Of a stretch of 64,000 bases of DNA, positions 54,245 to 63,534 are shown one piece after another. Origin of the DNA: Candidula unifasciata (taxonomy: Eukaryota > Mollusca > Gastropoda > Stylommatophora > Geomitridae); contig CAJHNH020003148.1 of assembly GCA_905116865.2 (NCBI GenBank), positions 1 to 64,000 of the forward strand, read 5' to 3'. A program made the translations under genes and the position numbers. Position 1 is the first letter of the stretch. Every line of letters starts with the position of its first letter. The notes beneath the pieces are model-generated. The model worked only from the letters and a program-made list of their open reading frames with translations. It was not told the origin of the DNA and made no database searches.

Positions 54245-54931
54245 ATGGCATCTAAACGGTTGATAAAAAGTAAGAACACTGTGTCGCAAGTATCTTCAGC
54301 GACAACAATGAAAGATACATCGATAAGTAACCAGAAGATCAAGATGTGCATTTTTTGTAAGTACCAGCACAGTTCTTCGACTATCTGCGACAGAGATCCT
54401 AAATATTCAAGTTATATTGAAGACTTGGTCAATAAAAAGTGGCAAAATAAACAAAAGAATAATCTTAAAAAGTGCCACTTCTGTAAGGCATTCGGACATA
54501 TTGTAAAACACTGTGTTGAGAAACAGATGTTAAAAGACAAGAAAAGGTCCTTGTTTGCAAAAACTAATTCAGTTACAATGGATTCAGAAGGTATTCCTAC
54601 TCTAGATTGTGTAGCATGCGACTGGTTGAAGAAACAGGGAAAAACATCAGAGCCACATATAATGTTGAGAGGAACAGTCCAAATGAAATGCCCAGGAACT
54701 AAAAAGATAAAGAACGAAATCGCAATTGCAGAATTAGAATCCAGCAAGAGTAGTAATACAAGCAAGAAAGTTGAAACGAAAAAGACAGCAGCCACTGAAA
54801 CAGAGAAAAAGTCAAAATCAGAAACAATGAAAATTAATCAAGCAAAGGATATCACTGTTCCAACAATGACATCAGTCGAGACAAAAGCAGCTCAGTGTAT
54901 GAAAAAGACAGATTGTGAAAAAAATAGATAG
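54245..54931 (+). CDS. Gag C-terminal-like protein with two zinc knuckles
   Basis: The ATG at 54,245 is the first after an in-frame stop (54,221). The 228-residue product is Lys-rich. It has knuckle 1 at C35-C38-H42-C48 (C-x2-C-x3-H-x5-C, CIFCKYQH...C) and knuckle 2 at C77-C80-H85-C90 (C-x2-C-x4-H-x4-C, CHFCKAFGHIVKHC). The pairing of a C-x-F-C-x3-H knuckle with a CCHC knuckle ~30 residues later resembles BEL/Pao Gag. The likely role is binding element RNA in particles. The large capsid part usual before the knuckles is missing. The C terminus is Lys/Glu/Thr-rich and low in complexity. It ends in a 7-A run that overlaps the next frame by 17 nt. Confidence 0.7.
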   Translation: MASKRLIKSKNTVSQVSSATTMKDTSISNQKIKMCIFCKYQHSSSTICDRDPKYSSYIEDLVNKKWQNKQKNNLKKCHFCKAFGHIVKHCVEKQMLKDKKRSLFAKTNSVTMDSEGIPTLDCVACDWLKKQGKTSEPHIMLRGTVQMKCPGTKKIKNEIAIAELESSKSSNTSKKVETKKTAATETEKKSKSETMKINQAKDITVPTMTSVETKAAQCMKKTDCEKNR

Positions 54932-55352
54932 GCAAACTGTGGATAAAGAATTTTCATTCTTAGAGGACAATAAATATATAGATTATGATCAATTCCACAG
55001 AGCAGAAAGTCAGAAATATTGGGAAAAGTCAACTAAATGTTTGATAAACAAGAAACCAGCACAAATGCAATTAAATAGAAAATCAAATATCACTTTGGTA
55101 CGTGACAAATTTTTAGAAAAATCAGATTATAACGGAGAAATAGTTTACTGTTTAGACAGAGGTTTGTTGATGCGATTTCGGACAGCTTATATTTATTTGA
55201 AGTCGCCCTATATATCAAGACCATTGAAAGTAGTGGTATTGAGCAACATCGGAACAGATGTGGTTCTGGGATACAAGGACTTCAATATTAGAGACTGTTC
55301 TGATGAAGACATACGAGTCTGGGAACAAAGTCATCTCTATCAACAAAAATAA
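54915..55352 (+). CDS. Retropepsin-like frame, +1 relative to the zinc-knuckle ORF
   Basis: The frame has no ATG at its start. It overlaps the end of the upstream ORF at the A7 run 54,918-54,924 and continues in the +1 (equivalently -2) frame. This implies either a ribosomal frameshift or a one-base indel in this copy. The ~145 residues contain NITLVRDKFL and VVVLSNIGTDVVLGYKDF. These resemble the strand after the catalytic Asp and the hydrophobic-Gly-Y/D segment of retroviral-type aspartic proteases. The expected D-S/T-G triad is not visible (the position reads NRKS), so the enzyme is probably inactive or the assignment is wrong. Nothing recognisable follows the stop. Confidence 0.45.
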   Translation: MKKIDRQTVDKEFSFLEDNKYIDYDQFHRAESQKYWEKSTKCLINKKPAQMQLNRKSNITLVRDKFLEKSDYNGEIVYCLDRGLLMRFRTAYIYLKSPYISRPLKVVVLSNIGTDVVLGYKDFNIRDCSDEDIRVWEQSHLYQQK

Positions 55353-56750
55353 CAGCTGATTCAAGGAAAATTACCATCAACTGAAGTATCACTATTTACG
55401 AACATGAAACTATACAGTCCATCATCCTGAACATCATCAAGCTAACATATCACCATGCATAAAGTTCAAGATTATTATCAGTCAGGAAGCCACATAGAAC
55501 TACCTACAATCAAAACCTGAACAATTATCAAGAATTGATATTTTACCATTCTCCACCTTCAAGATTGTCTTATTTCAATCAAAATCAGAAATCACCAACC
55601 AGTACTGTACAGTGAATGAACAGAACCATATCAGCCACTGAATTATTCAAATTTGAAAATCACTATCAAGGAACAGAAATTATTTTCTCCAAATACCTCA
55701 AAATCAACATTGAAACATTTCAAATCATCACATTCTAAGCGACACTTCAAGAGCATCTATACAATATCAAGATCATCGAATACCAAACGTATCATAAAAT
55801 AAAGAATGCGAGAATAATGAAGCATTCCGACTGTTTAAGCTCAATCAAGAACAACAAAAACGTCAGTATTACATCGTGTTTACACAATTGTGATAGCTAC
55901 TGTGAAAGGTAGATCATCTTATATACCTAAAGTGTTTGTGTAAATATTAAATTAATGATAAAGTATTTTACAAAAGTGCATAGACACCTGATGTCATTTA
56001 TAAAAATCAGCCACAAACTGTGTGTATTAAACACCTTCCGTTTAATTATTATTTTAAAGGTGGCATATTAGTGTATACAGTCACTGAACAATGATAATAG
56101 TATTGTGTTAACTTATAAAATTATAATATTTTTAGTCAGTATATTTCCAAGATTACCAGCTATCCTACCATGAAAGACCCAAGAGCAGAACAGACTGTCG
56201 AGGGAACCAAGGAATGAGAACCTGGAAAGCAAGCGTCAGAGTACAAGCAAGACATACACAGCCTGCAGAGATGGATCAAGATCAAGGATAGTTATTGGAA
56301 TGAATGGGAATGAAAGAGAATAAAACAGGAATGAATGATGAATGAAAGATTTGTGGGTAGTATTTTAATAGTGTACATGCATTTTACTTAGGTTAGTAGT
56401 TCATTAGGAATAGTTTAGTATTCATGTAATAACAGAGTTAGTAGTTCAAAAGTTAAAAAAAAAAAAAAATTCTCTCTCCCCAGGAACAGCACAACCGAAT
56501 TAAAGATTTAGCAATAGATCATATAGAAATCTTTTTCCACAGAATGATTTACATAAATTCAATTTGAAATGTTTTGGCATAGGTACACAGCACAGGGACA
56601 TGCTAAAGTTGTCCACCACATCCAAGATTAGGAACCATCTATAGTTATACTGATGCTGAATAGACATACTGATGGTAAAGAAAAAATGCACACATCAAAG
56701 CACAAGCACAGTAGAGGAGTTGAACTCATCTGTATCCATTTAAAGGGGGA
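55353..56750. other. Non-coding interior of the LTR element
   Basis: A/C-rich sequence with many stops in all frames and no RT, RNase H or integrase motif. An A15 run at about 56,455-56,469 is followed by a pyrimidine-rich ctctctccccag, which reads as a good splice acceptor. Confidence 0.6.
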
Positions 56751-56754
56751 AAAG

Positions 56755-57275
56755 GTGTGTGGGATTCCTTGGAGTTGAATACTCTGTTAAAGGTGGTTAT
56801 AGACCTGGAGGAAACTTTAAGATCTATGAAAAATATATCTCAGCTATCATTGTTTTCATGTTAGATTCCTTGGAGTTGGGTAATTACTCTGTGAAAGGTG
56901 AGACTTTGGTCTATGAAAAATATATCTCAACATGCATTTTTTTTTCTGTGGTAGATTCCTTGGGGTTGGGTAATTACCCTGTAAAAGGTGTTATAGAGCT
57001 TTTGGGAAACTAGAAGCACTATGTTAAATATATCTTACCACTATCATATCGGCTAAGAGTCCTTGGGGTTTAACACCCTGTGAAAGGTGATGTGGAAATA
57101 TTGGTTAAATCCAATTTTCTACGTAATAAATATCTCAAAGCTGACCATCATCTTATCACTATCATATCGGCTAAGAGTCCTTGGGGTTTAACACCCTGTA
57201 AAAGGTGATGTAGAAATATTGGTTGAATCCAATTTTCTATGTAATAAATATCTCAAAGCTGATAATCATCATCAC
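56755..57275 (+). repeat. ~95-120-bp tandem repeats in the LTR element interior
   Basis: Five diverged units carry attccttggagttg / gtccttggggtttaacaccc, ctgt[g/a]aaaggtg and aaatatatctca. The last two (from about 57,044 and 57,163) are nearly identical over ~120 bp (tatcatatcggctaagagtc). Function is unknown; it may be a spacer or RNA structure. Confidence 0.8.
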
Positions 57276-57766
57276 TATCATCATTTCACTTTGAACCCGA
57301 TAGATTAGATATAGTGATATAGACAATACTACAGATGCATAGGTGCAAAGATGGTTTAAACTCTACACCAGCTCAGTAATAGGAAAGCATGCAGTAAATG
57401 ATGAAGGCAGTTTTAAAGGGCAGTAATTAAGGATAATCAGGAACTATAATTCCTAGCAGTAATACATTTAAATTGATTTATTATCCCTCTAGTAAATATC
57501 TCAAAGCTGACCATTAACATCACCATCATCACAATGATCATTATTTCACTCGAACATCATAGAATAGATATAGTGACGAAGTTATACTACAGATGCAATA
57601 GGTGTAAAGATGAGATATCTATCACCAGATCAGTACTTTAAAAAAAACATACAGAAAACATTTTTGAAACCAAGGGCAGTAATTGAGGTTAGATTTATGT
57701 TCCATTGAGTCATCTATCAGTAAAAGGGAAAATGATACTTGATGTTCCATAAAGTATCATTTTGTT

Positions 57767-57784
57767 AAAAAAGGGGGGGGGGAG
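57767..57784 (+). promoter_or_regulatory. Polypurine tract
   Basis: AAAAAAG10AG ends two bases before the 3' LTR, the expected plus-strand primer position. Confidence 0.8.
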
Positions 57785-57786
57785 TA

Positions 57787-58257
57787 TGTGATGAGGTGCT
57801 GTGCATGGTCTTCACGATTACATAGTGGCAAGCAGAAAGTCCGTGCAACAAGGGACAGCACGAGATACTTGTGCCTAGTCGAGGAAGCGAGGGAAAGCCC
57901 GAGCTAGCCTCGTGGTCAGTCGATCATCAGAAGTCAGAGAAGACGGTTGTAGTATTTGAAGATGTCGTCTTTATGTTGCGCAAATGTTTAATGTTCGAAA
58001 ATGTCGCGAGTGAAATAAATGTGAATAATGTGTTGAACATGTGAAATAAATGGACGAGAATAAACTGACAGAATGTATCAAGAAGCTGAGCGGCGTTTGT
58101 GTGGTCAACCCTAGACGTTAAAGTTGGTGTAAATCAAGGTACATGTCAAGTCTACGTCAAGATCCATTCCAAGTGTAGCATCGACTCATTCCAAGCAGAC
58201 CAAGGTTCATTTCAAGTAGACCAAGATTTATTACAAGAGAAGTTACGACTTATTACA
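57787..58257 (+). repeat. 3' LTR (471 bp)
   Basis: Same length and, by direct reading, same sequence as 53,355-53,825. It is followed immediately by GTATC and the continuing 24-bp array. The 134-codon frame at 58,099 is LTR running into the array. Confidence 0.95.
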
Positions 58258-59516
58258 GTATCATTGTACTCTTGTCCCACAGTATCATTGTACTCTTGTC
58301 CCACAGTATCATTGTACTCTTGTCCCACAGTATCATTGTACTCTTGTCCCACAGTATCATTGTACTCTTGTCCCACAGTATCATTGTACTCTTGTCCCAC
58401 AGTATCATTGTACTCTTGCCCCACAGTATCATTGTACTCTTGCTCCACAGTATCATTGTACTCTTGTCCCACAGTATCATTGTACTCTTGCTCCATAGTA
58501 TAATCGTACCCTTGCCTCACAGTATCATTATACTCTTTCCCCACAGTATCATTGTACTCTTTCCCCACAGTATCATTGTACTCTTGTCCCACAGTATCAT
58601 TGTACTCTTGTCCCACAGTATCATTGTACTCTTGTCCCACAGTATCATTGTACTCTTGCCCCACAGTATCATTGTACTCTTGTCCCACAGTATCATTGTA
58701 CTCTTGTCCCACAGTATCATTGTACTCTTGCCCCACAGTATCATTGTACTCTTGCCTCACAGTATCATTGTACTCTTGCTCCACAGTATCATTGTACTCT
58801 TGCTCCACAGTATCATTGTACTCTTGCTCCACAGTATCATTGTACTCTTGCTCCACAGTATCATTGTACTCTTGCTCCACAGTATCATTGTACTCTTGTC
58901 CCACAGTATCATTGTACTCTTGTCCCACAGTATCATTGTACTCTTGTCCCACAGTATCATTGTACTCTTGCCCCACAGTATCAATGTACTCTTGCCCCAC
59001 AGTATCATTGTACTCTTGCCCCACAGTATCATTGTACCCTTGCCTCACAGTATCATTGTACTCTTGCCCCACAGTATCATTGTACTCTTGCCCCACAGTA
59101 TCATTGTACTCTTGTCCCACAGTATCATTGTACTCTTGTCCCACAGTATCACTGTACTCTTGTCCCACAGTATCACTGTACTCTTGTCCCACAGTATCAC
59201 TGTACTCTTGTCCCACAGTATCATTGTACTCTTGTCCCACAGTATCATTGTACTCTTGTCCCACAGTATCATGGTACTCTTGCCCCGCAGTATCATGGTA
59301 CTCTTGCCCCGCAGTATCATGGTACTCTTGCCCCGCAGTATCATGGTACTCTTGCCCCGCAGTTTCATGGTACTCTTGCCCCACAGTATCATGGTACTCT
59401 TGCCCCACAGTATCATGGTACTCTTGTCCCACAGTATCATGGTACTCTTGCTCCACAGTATCATGGTACTCTTGCTCCACAGTATCATGGTACTCTTGCT
59501 CCACAGTATCATTGTA
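58258..59516 (+). repeat. 24-bp minisatellite, right part (about 52 units)
   Basis: The unit cacagtatcattgtactctt plus g[t/c][c/t]c holds register throughout. Five of six frames lack stops in the consensus, giving frames up to 459 codons (minus strand, 58,212-59,591; NDTVGQEY octads). Variant units are clustered: a ctcc block near 58,780-58,870, an actgtac block near 59,150-59,210 and a catggtac/ccgcag block at 59,268-59,500. This indicates local amplification. I do not call any frame a gene. Confidence 0.95.
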
Positions 59517-59864
59517 ACTCAACAGACGCAAATATGTCTTAGTAAAACACGTCAGGGGAATTAACCGCCCTGCAACTTTGGTCTGTTTCACCCAGGTCCG
59601 GCTGAATATATATAAATAGAGAAGGCCGTGGTTTCACCAACCTGCGTCTTAGGTTTTTTTTTCTTGGACATCCTTTTTTCCTCAGCCCATTTGCTTCCCA
59701 TTTTTGTGCTTGTTCGTTGGTGATTCATTGTCCGTTTCTCCTCAGGATGTATCTGATATATTGCCATCTTCTTTGTCTTCCAATTGATGATACAAGCGAT
59801 TGTCCAGGCAATTCTCTTATTTCTCGCACTGCGGTCTGTCATATTTATCAGCAATTAAGACCGC
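59517..59864. other. No supported gene
   Basis: The 88-codon minus frame at 59,588-59,854 is Lys/Arg-rich and not recognised. It may belong to the LINE remnant to its right or be chance. Confidence 0.4.
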
Positions 59865-60065
59865 CTGTTGTATTCTTCTTCTTTTCCCTCCTATTCATCA
59901 GTAGAGCATAGGCCTCCAACCAAACCACGCCAAGTCAGTCGTCCTATCCTTCGCTATCACATGCACCTCATTCCATCGCCTTCTTTTTAACTTTACTCTC
60001 TAGCTGCCCTCTTTGTGTGTTTTCCCTTATTATGTGTATGCCCCTGTGGGTTCCAGTGCAAAGAC
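59865..60065 (-). mobile_element. LINE ORF2 C-terminal fragment
   Basis: The minus strand reads AKDRTTD and, after a frameshift, TWRGLVGGLCSTDE followed by a stop. A short tail with gaagaagaatac comes next. DR-x-x-W-R-x-L-V-x-G-L-C-S-T-x-E is the classic terminal motif of several LINE ORF2 proteins. RT motifs are absent. Confidence 0.65.
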
Positions 60066-60069
60066 TTTT

Positions 60070-60735
60070 CTAGTTTGATTGTTCTCACGTTTTCTCTGCA
60101 CCGGCGCCATTTCTCCACCTCTTGATCCACTGGAAACTCCCATACCTTTCTCCCAAAAGCTCAACGTCAGTTTAATTCCCTCTGTTCTGCATAGGCACCA
60201 GTTGATGAATGTTTGTTGTTCGTTGCTAATTGTTTTAGTTGTTTTCCGTGTGTCCGCGCCATACAGCGCCTGCTGTACTACATCATACTTATTTATTGTT
60301 GTGACAGTAGCCTGGCTGTGTTTACTATTAGCTTTTGCCAGTACACTAAGTCATAGTTATCCTCTCACATGCTGGCATCATTCATTCAGATGCAGTATTG
60401 CCCTTCTCATGGCGTTGCGGTGCACCGTTGCTGTACATGTCTCGCGGCCTCTTCCATTACTTATTCACTCATGCCACATCCATCTGGGCCTTGCTTGTCT
60501 TAAATCACGTGTTTGAAGCTACTGTGTGTCTTGTTTGACCCATTGGTTGAGTTTAGTTAGGAATCGAAATCACAGCGCTCGGGCCATTACTCGCAAGCGT
60601 CCAGTCTCCATCGTCAGCTACCAGCGCAGAGTTCCAACTCCGATCGTTAAAAAGTTGCTCGTATGTGTCGTTTTCAGACGATGCAGATCCAACTACGGCA
60701 CTGTGTGTTTGTGTACATGCGTGCGAGCGGTTGAG
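60070..60735. other. No supported gene
   Basis: A 145-codon plus frame (60,079-60,516) is rich in Leu, Val, Cys and His with two hydrophobic stretches, but I recognise no domain. It could be an unrecognised exon or chance. Confidence 0.35.
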
Positions 60736-60737
60736 TG

Positions 60738-60740
60738 AGT

Positions 60741-60795
<55 letters not shown>
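60738..60795 (+). repeat. (GA)n microsatellite
   Basis: gtgagtgagt followed by ~50 bp of GA. Confidence 0.95.
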
Positions 60796-60796
<1 letters not shown>

Positions 60797-60831
60797 CCCT
60801 TACTCAGATTTTACTTTCAGTAGTTTGTAGT

Positions 60832-61066
60832 TGGTTGGTCGGCTCTGTGGCTAAGTCGATGCGAACGCTTCGTAATGCCGGGGTGCCAGGTTCGATACCA
60901 GCTGCGGGCCATGCGCCTTGCGTTGGTTTCGACAGTGGTATCAGGGGGCCGACCGTTCAGAGGCAATGGCAAACTACTGGACGTAAATTTGCCTATAGAA
61001 ACCACACAACAGCCAGGGGCTGCAAGGGTTGGTTCTGCAACGTTCTGTAAAGTATACGCAACTAAC
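60832..61066 (+). mobile_element. tRNA-derived SINE (S2), copy 3
   Basis: Head ggtcggctctgtggctaagt (A box) and ccaggttcgataccagctg (B box). The body has ttgcgttggtttcgacagtg and gaggcaatggcaaactactg. The 3' end is acgcaactaac (GCAACTAAC, 61,058-61,066). Confidence 0.85.
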
Positions 61067-61087
61067 CTAGTTTGCAGTTATTCCCTA

Positions 61088-61088
61088 A

Positions 61089-61149
<61 letters not shown>

Positions 61150-61225
61150 TTATTACTACTACCACCACCACCACCACTGTCACTACCACCATCATCCCCA
61201 CCACCATCACCACCACCATGACTGC
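61088..61225 (+). repeat. (CTA)n and (CAC)n-type trinucleotide tract
   Basis: CTA triplets to about 61,150, then CCA/CAT triplets. It lies ~20 bp after the SINE 3' end. Confidence 0.95.
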
Positions 61226-61249
61226 CGCCGTCTGTAAACGAAGTCAGAT

Positions 61250-61610
61250 TGTTATGCATGTTCGTCCACTTCTGGACTGAAGTGTTGTCTGGACACCATC
61301 ATCATCCCCTAGACACCAGTGTGTCTGGACCACACCACCACCTGGACAATCTGGATCCCCACCACCTACCACCACTTGACTGAAGTGTTGTCTGGACTGA
61401 AGTGTTGTCTGGACTGAAGTGTTGTCTGGACTGAAGTGTTGTCTGGACTGAAGTGTTGTCTGGACTGAAGTGTTGTCTGGACTGAAGTGTTGTCTGGACT
61501 GAAGTGTTGTCTGGACTGAAGTGTTGTCTGGACTGATCTGGCTGATGTTTGTGTGTAGACTATTGGTTTCTGGCCTTTCCAACTTCGAATCAAATATGGG
61601 TCTGCTATAT
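61250..61610 (-). mobile_element. S5 repeat split by a 17-bp array
   Basis: The left part has atgttcgtccacttctggac. The right part (61,530-61,610) has ctgatctggctgatg, gtagactattggtttctggc and aacttcgaatc. Together these follow the S5 minus-strand order. The middle is replaced by the minisatellite below. Confidence 0.6.
61380..61532 (+). repeat. 17-bp minisatellite, nine identical units
   Basis: CTGAAGTGTTGTCTGGA starts at 61,380, 61,397 and every 17 bp to 61,516. A single seed copy sits upstream at about 61,276, inside S5 sequence. The 17-aa minus-strand periodicity (51 bp) follows from the 17-bp unit. Confidence 0.95.
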
Positions 61611-61717
61611 TTGCTCCCCAAAATCGGATCACAGAAACTACATTAATAGCTTCTAATAATACTACAAATGAAAGTATTAAAAAACCCACACACAAAAAAA
61701 CAAAAACAATAGCAATA

Positions 61718-61785
61718 TGGAGGAGGAGGAGGAAGAAGAAGAAGGAGAAGAAGAAGAAGAAGAAGAAGAAGAAGAAGAAAACTCA
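61718..61785 (+). repeat. (GAA)n/(GGA)n trinucleotide tract
   Basis: GGA then GAA triplets, about 65 bp. Confidence 0.9.
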
Positions 61786-62660
61786 ACTCGAAAGTATAAG
61801 AAACAACAAAACGAAGATAGCAGCCCACTCAAACGGAAACGACGCCCACGTGAAGTAGCAAGTTGAAAGCCAACATGCCTTTCCAACCAATGAGAAAACC
61901 TCACAAGCGCCATGACAGATGAACAACCACGCCCACCAGCCCAAAACCTCACAGCCCCAACCAGATGACTATATGTAATAGCGCCCAGCATACCTACCTC
62001 ACAATGACAGAAGCAACTAACCTTAAAAATGAAATCGCCACAACAGAAACGACTATAACTGGAGAACAAAACTCCAGACAACAAAACACCGCTTCGATAT
62101 AACCAACGCTCATTCTAGGAGCCGGTTGAAAGAAGCAAGAAGTTTTTCGTTTTTTTTACCCACACCAGTTTTTACTGATTGAGTGAAAAGCTGCAGTCTG
62201 TAGATGTAGCTAGTGCGTGACGCCATCAAACACACTAACACAACAGCATAGTAGTACACATTGTTTTATAATTTTTCTGAGCCGAACACCTTCTGTTTGG
62301 TCTACTAGCCCACCTCACAAAAGGAAAAAGAAATGCAGCTATTTCTGTGGATTATTGGGGTTGTGTTTTTTTTTTTTTTGTTTTTTTTTGTTTCTTATCC
62401 TAGACACATAGTTACCTCATCCTCTTAGTAAAGCCATTATGACATCTATAGCACTGTGTATGTTACTGTTGTTTGTCCCCATTTAACCAATCTCCGTGGG
62501 TATGTTTGGTGTAAACAAAATCTCCAAGGTCATTGGGTTACATCTAATCAATAGTTGTTTGTGCCCAAAATACCCTTCCACTATTCAGCTGTAGTCTCCT
62601 TTATCTGGGAACTGTTTCGGATTTTGAATCATGGTGTCTGTTGAGGCTTTGTGAAGCTGG
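61786..62660. other. No supported gene
   Basis: A/C-rich, then T-rich with T-runs at 62,365-62,390. No recognisable domain on either strand. Confidence 0.4.
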
Positions 62661-62665
62661 TGATC

Positions 62666-62814
62666 TTCTAGGGATGAAAGTAAAGTAAGTAAAGATCCCT
62701 TTTCACTACTTTCGGCACATCAGGCATATGGGAAGAGCACCCATATTTTTACAGACCAATCGGCACTCGGTGGGTAATGTGGTCAGCATTACGCCGGCCG
62801 TTCTAGGGATGAAA
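62666..62814 (-). mobile_element. 5'-truncated SA SINE with 14-bp target duplication
   Basis: The element proper is 62,680-62,800. The direct repeat TTCTAGGGATGAAA lies at 62,666-62,679 and 62,801-62,814. The insert is the reverse complement of the SA 3' half: body ccggccggcgtaatgctgac at the right, and tail gggatctttacttactttac at the left. Confidence 0.9.
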
Positions 62815-62934
62815 AGCCGTGTCGAATTGTGAGCTTTTGGCGTTTATTAACGTATTTGCAAATTGTTACATTGTATCCTGTGGAATGGGTTGTCCGGTTA
62901 ATTAAATTAGTATAAGTATACCCACCTGCTTTAC

Positions 62935-63004
<70 letters not shown>

Positions 63005-63115
63005 CCCTCCCTTCCTTTCTCTCTCTTCCTTCCTTTCTCTCTCTCTTCCTTCCTTCCTTTCTCTCTCTCTTCCTTCCTTTCTCTCTCTCTCTTCCTTCTC
63101 TCTTCCTTTCTCTTC

Positions 63116-63187
<72 letters not shown>

Positions 63188-63195
63188 GTCTCTAT
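62935..63195 (+). repeat. (CT)n-rich tract
   Basis: Two long CT runs with CTTC interruptions. Lys/Glu/Arg minus frames are artefacts. Confidence 0.95.
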
Positions 63196-63239
63196 GCTTT
63201 GTTTTTTATTTTGATGTTTTTTGTCATTAGAGGTCTCAA

Positions 63240-63478
63240 GACTTCTTGTTACATACCACAAGATATTGTCTGTTAGAGCGTACTGCACAAGTACGTCTCC
63301 TAGTACATTTTCCAAGATTACATCTTCTTGTATTACCACATACCCTAAGATTGGTTTTCGCTAGTACATACCCCAAGATTACATCTCCTTGTATTACCAC
63401 ATACCCTAAGATTGTTTTCGCTAGTACATACCCCGAAATGGCATTACTTAGTACACACCACAAGATTGTATCTTAGTC
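63240..63478 (+). repeat. ~31/62-bp degenerate tandem repeat
   Basis: Blocks tagtacataccccaagatta, catctccttgtattaccaca and taccctaagattg recur. A two-unit (62-bp) higher-order repeat is clear at 63,312-63,430. Confidence 0.8.
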
Positions 63479-63534
63479 CCCCCCCCCCTACCTCCCTAAA
63501 GATTGTACCTCTTAGTAAACGCATAACGATTGTG

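Larger units (their letters stand above)
53355..58257 (+). mobile_element. Complete LTR retrotransposon, non-autonomous, BEL/Pao-like Gag
   Basis: The 4,903-bp element is bounded by 471-bp LTRs that read the same base for base. LTRs begin TGTGATGAGG and end TTATTACA. A 5-bp target duplication GTATC flanks it (53,350-53,354 and 58,258-58,262). After the left LTR comes a candidate primer-binding site. A polypurine tract precedes the right LTR. The 3,961-bp interior encodes only a zinc-knuckle protein and a retropepsin-like frame, followed by ~2.4 kb of non-coding DNA with tandem repeats. RT, RNase H and integrase are absent, so it needs proteins in trans. LTR identity indicates recent insertion. 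Confidence 0.93.

Noticed and set aside
58212..59591. 459-codon minus-strand ORF as a repeat protein gene
   Set aside because: It is fully explained by a stop-free 24-bp unit. The array is open in five frames and no start, splice or domain context was seen.
60079..60516. 145-codon ORF as a membrane protein gene
   Set aside because: No signal peptide pattern, conserved motif or splice context; the composition is typical of chance frames in pyrimidine-rich DNA.
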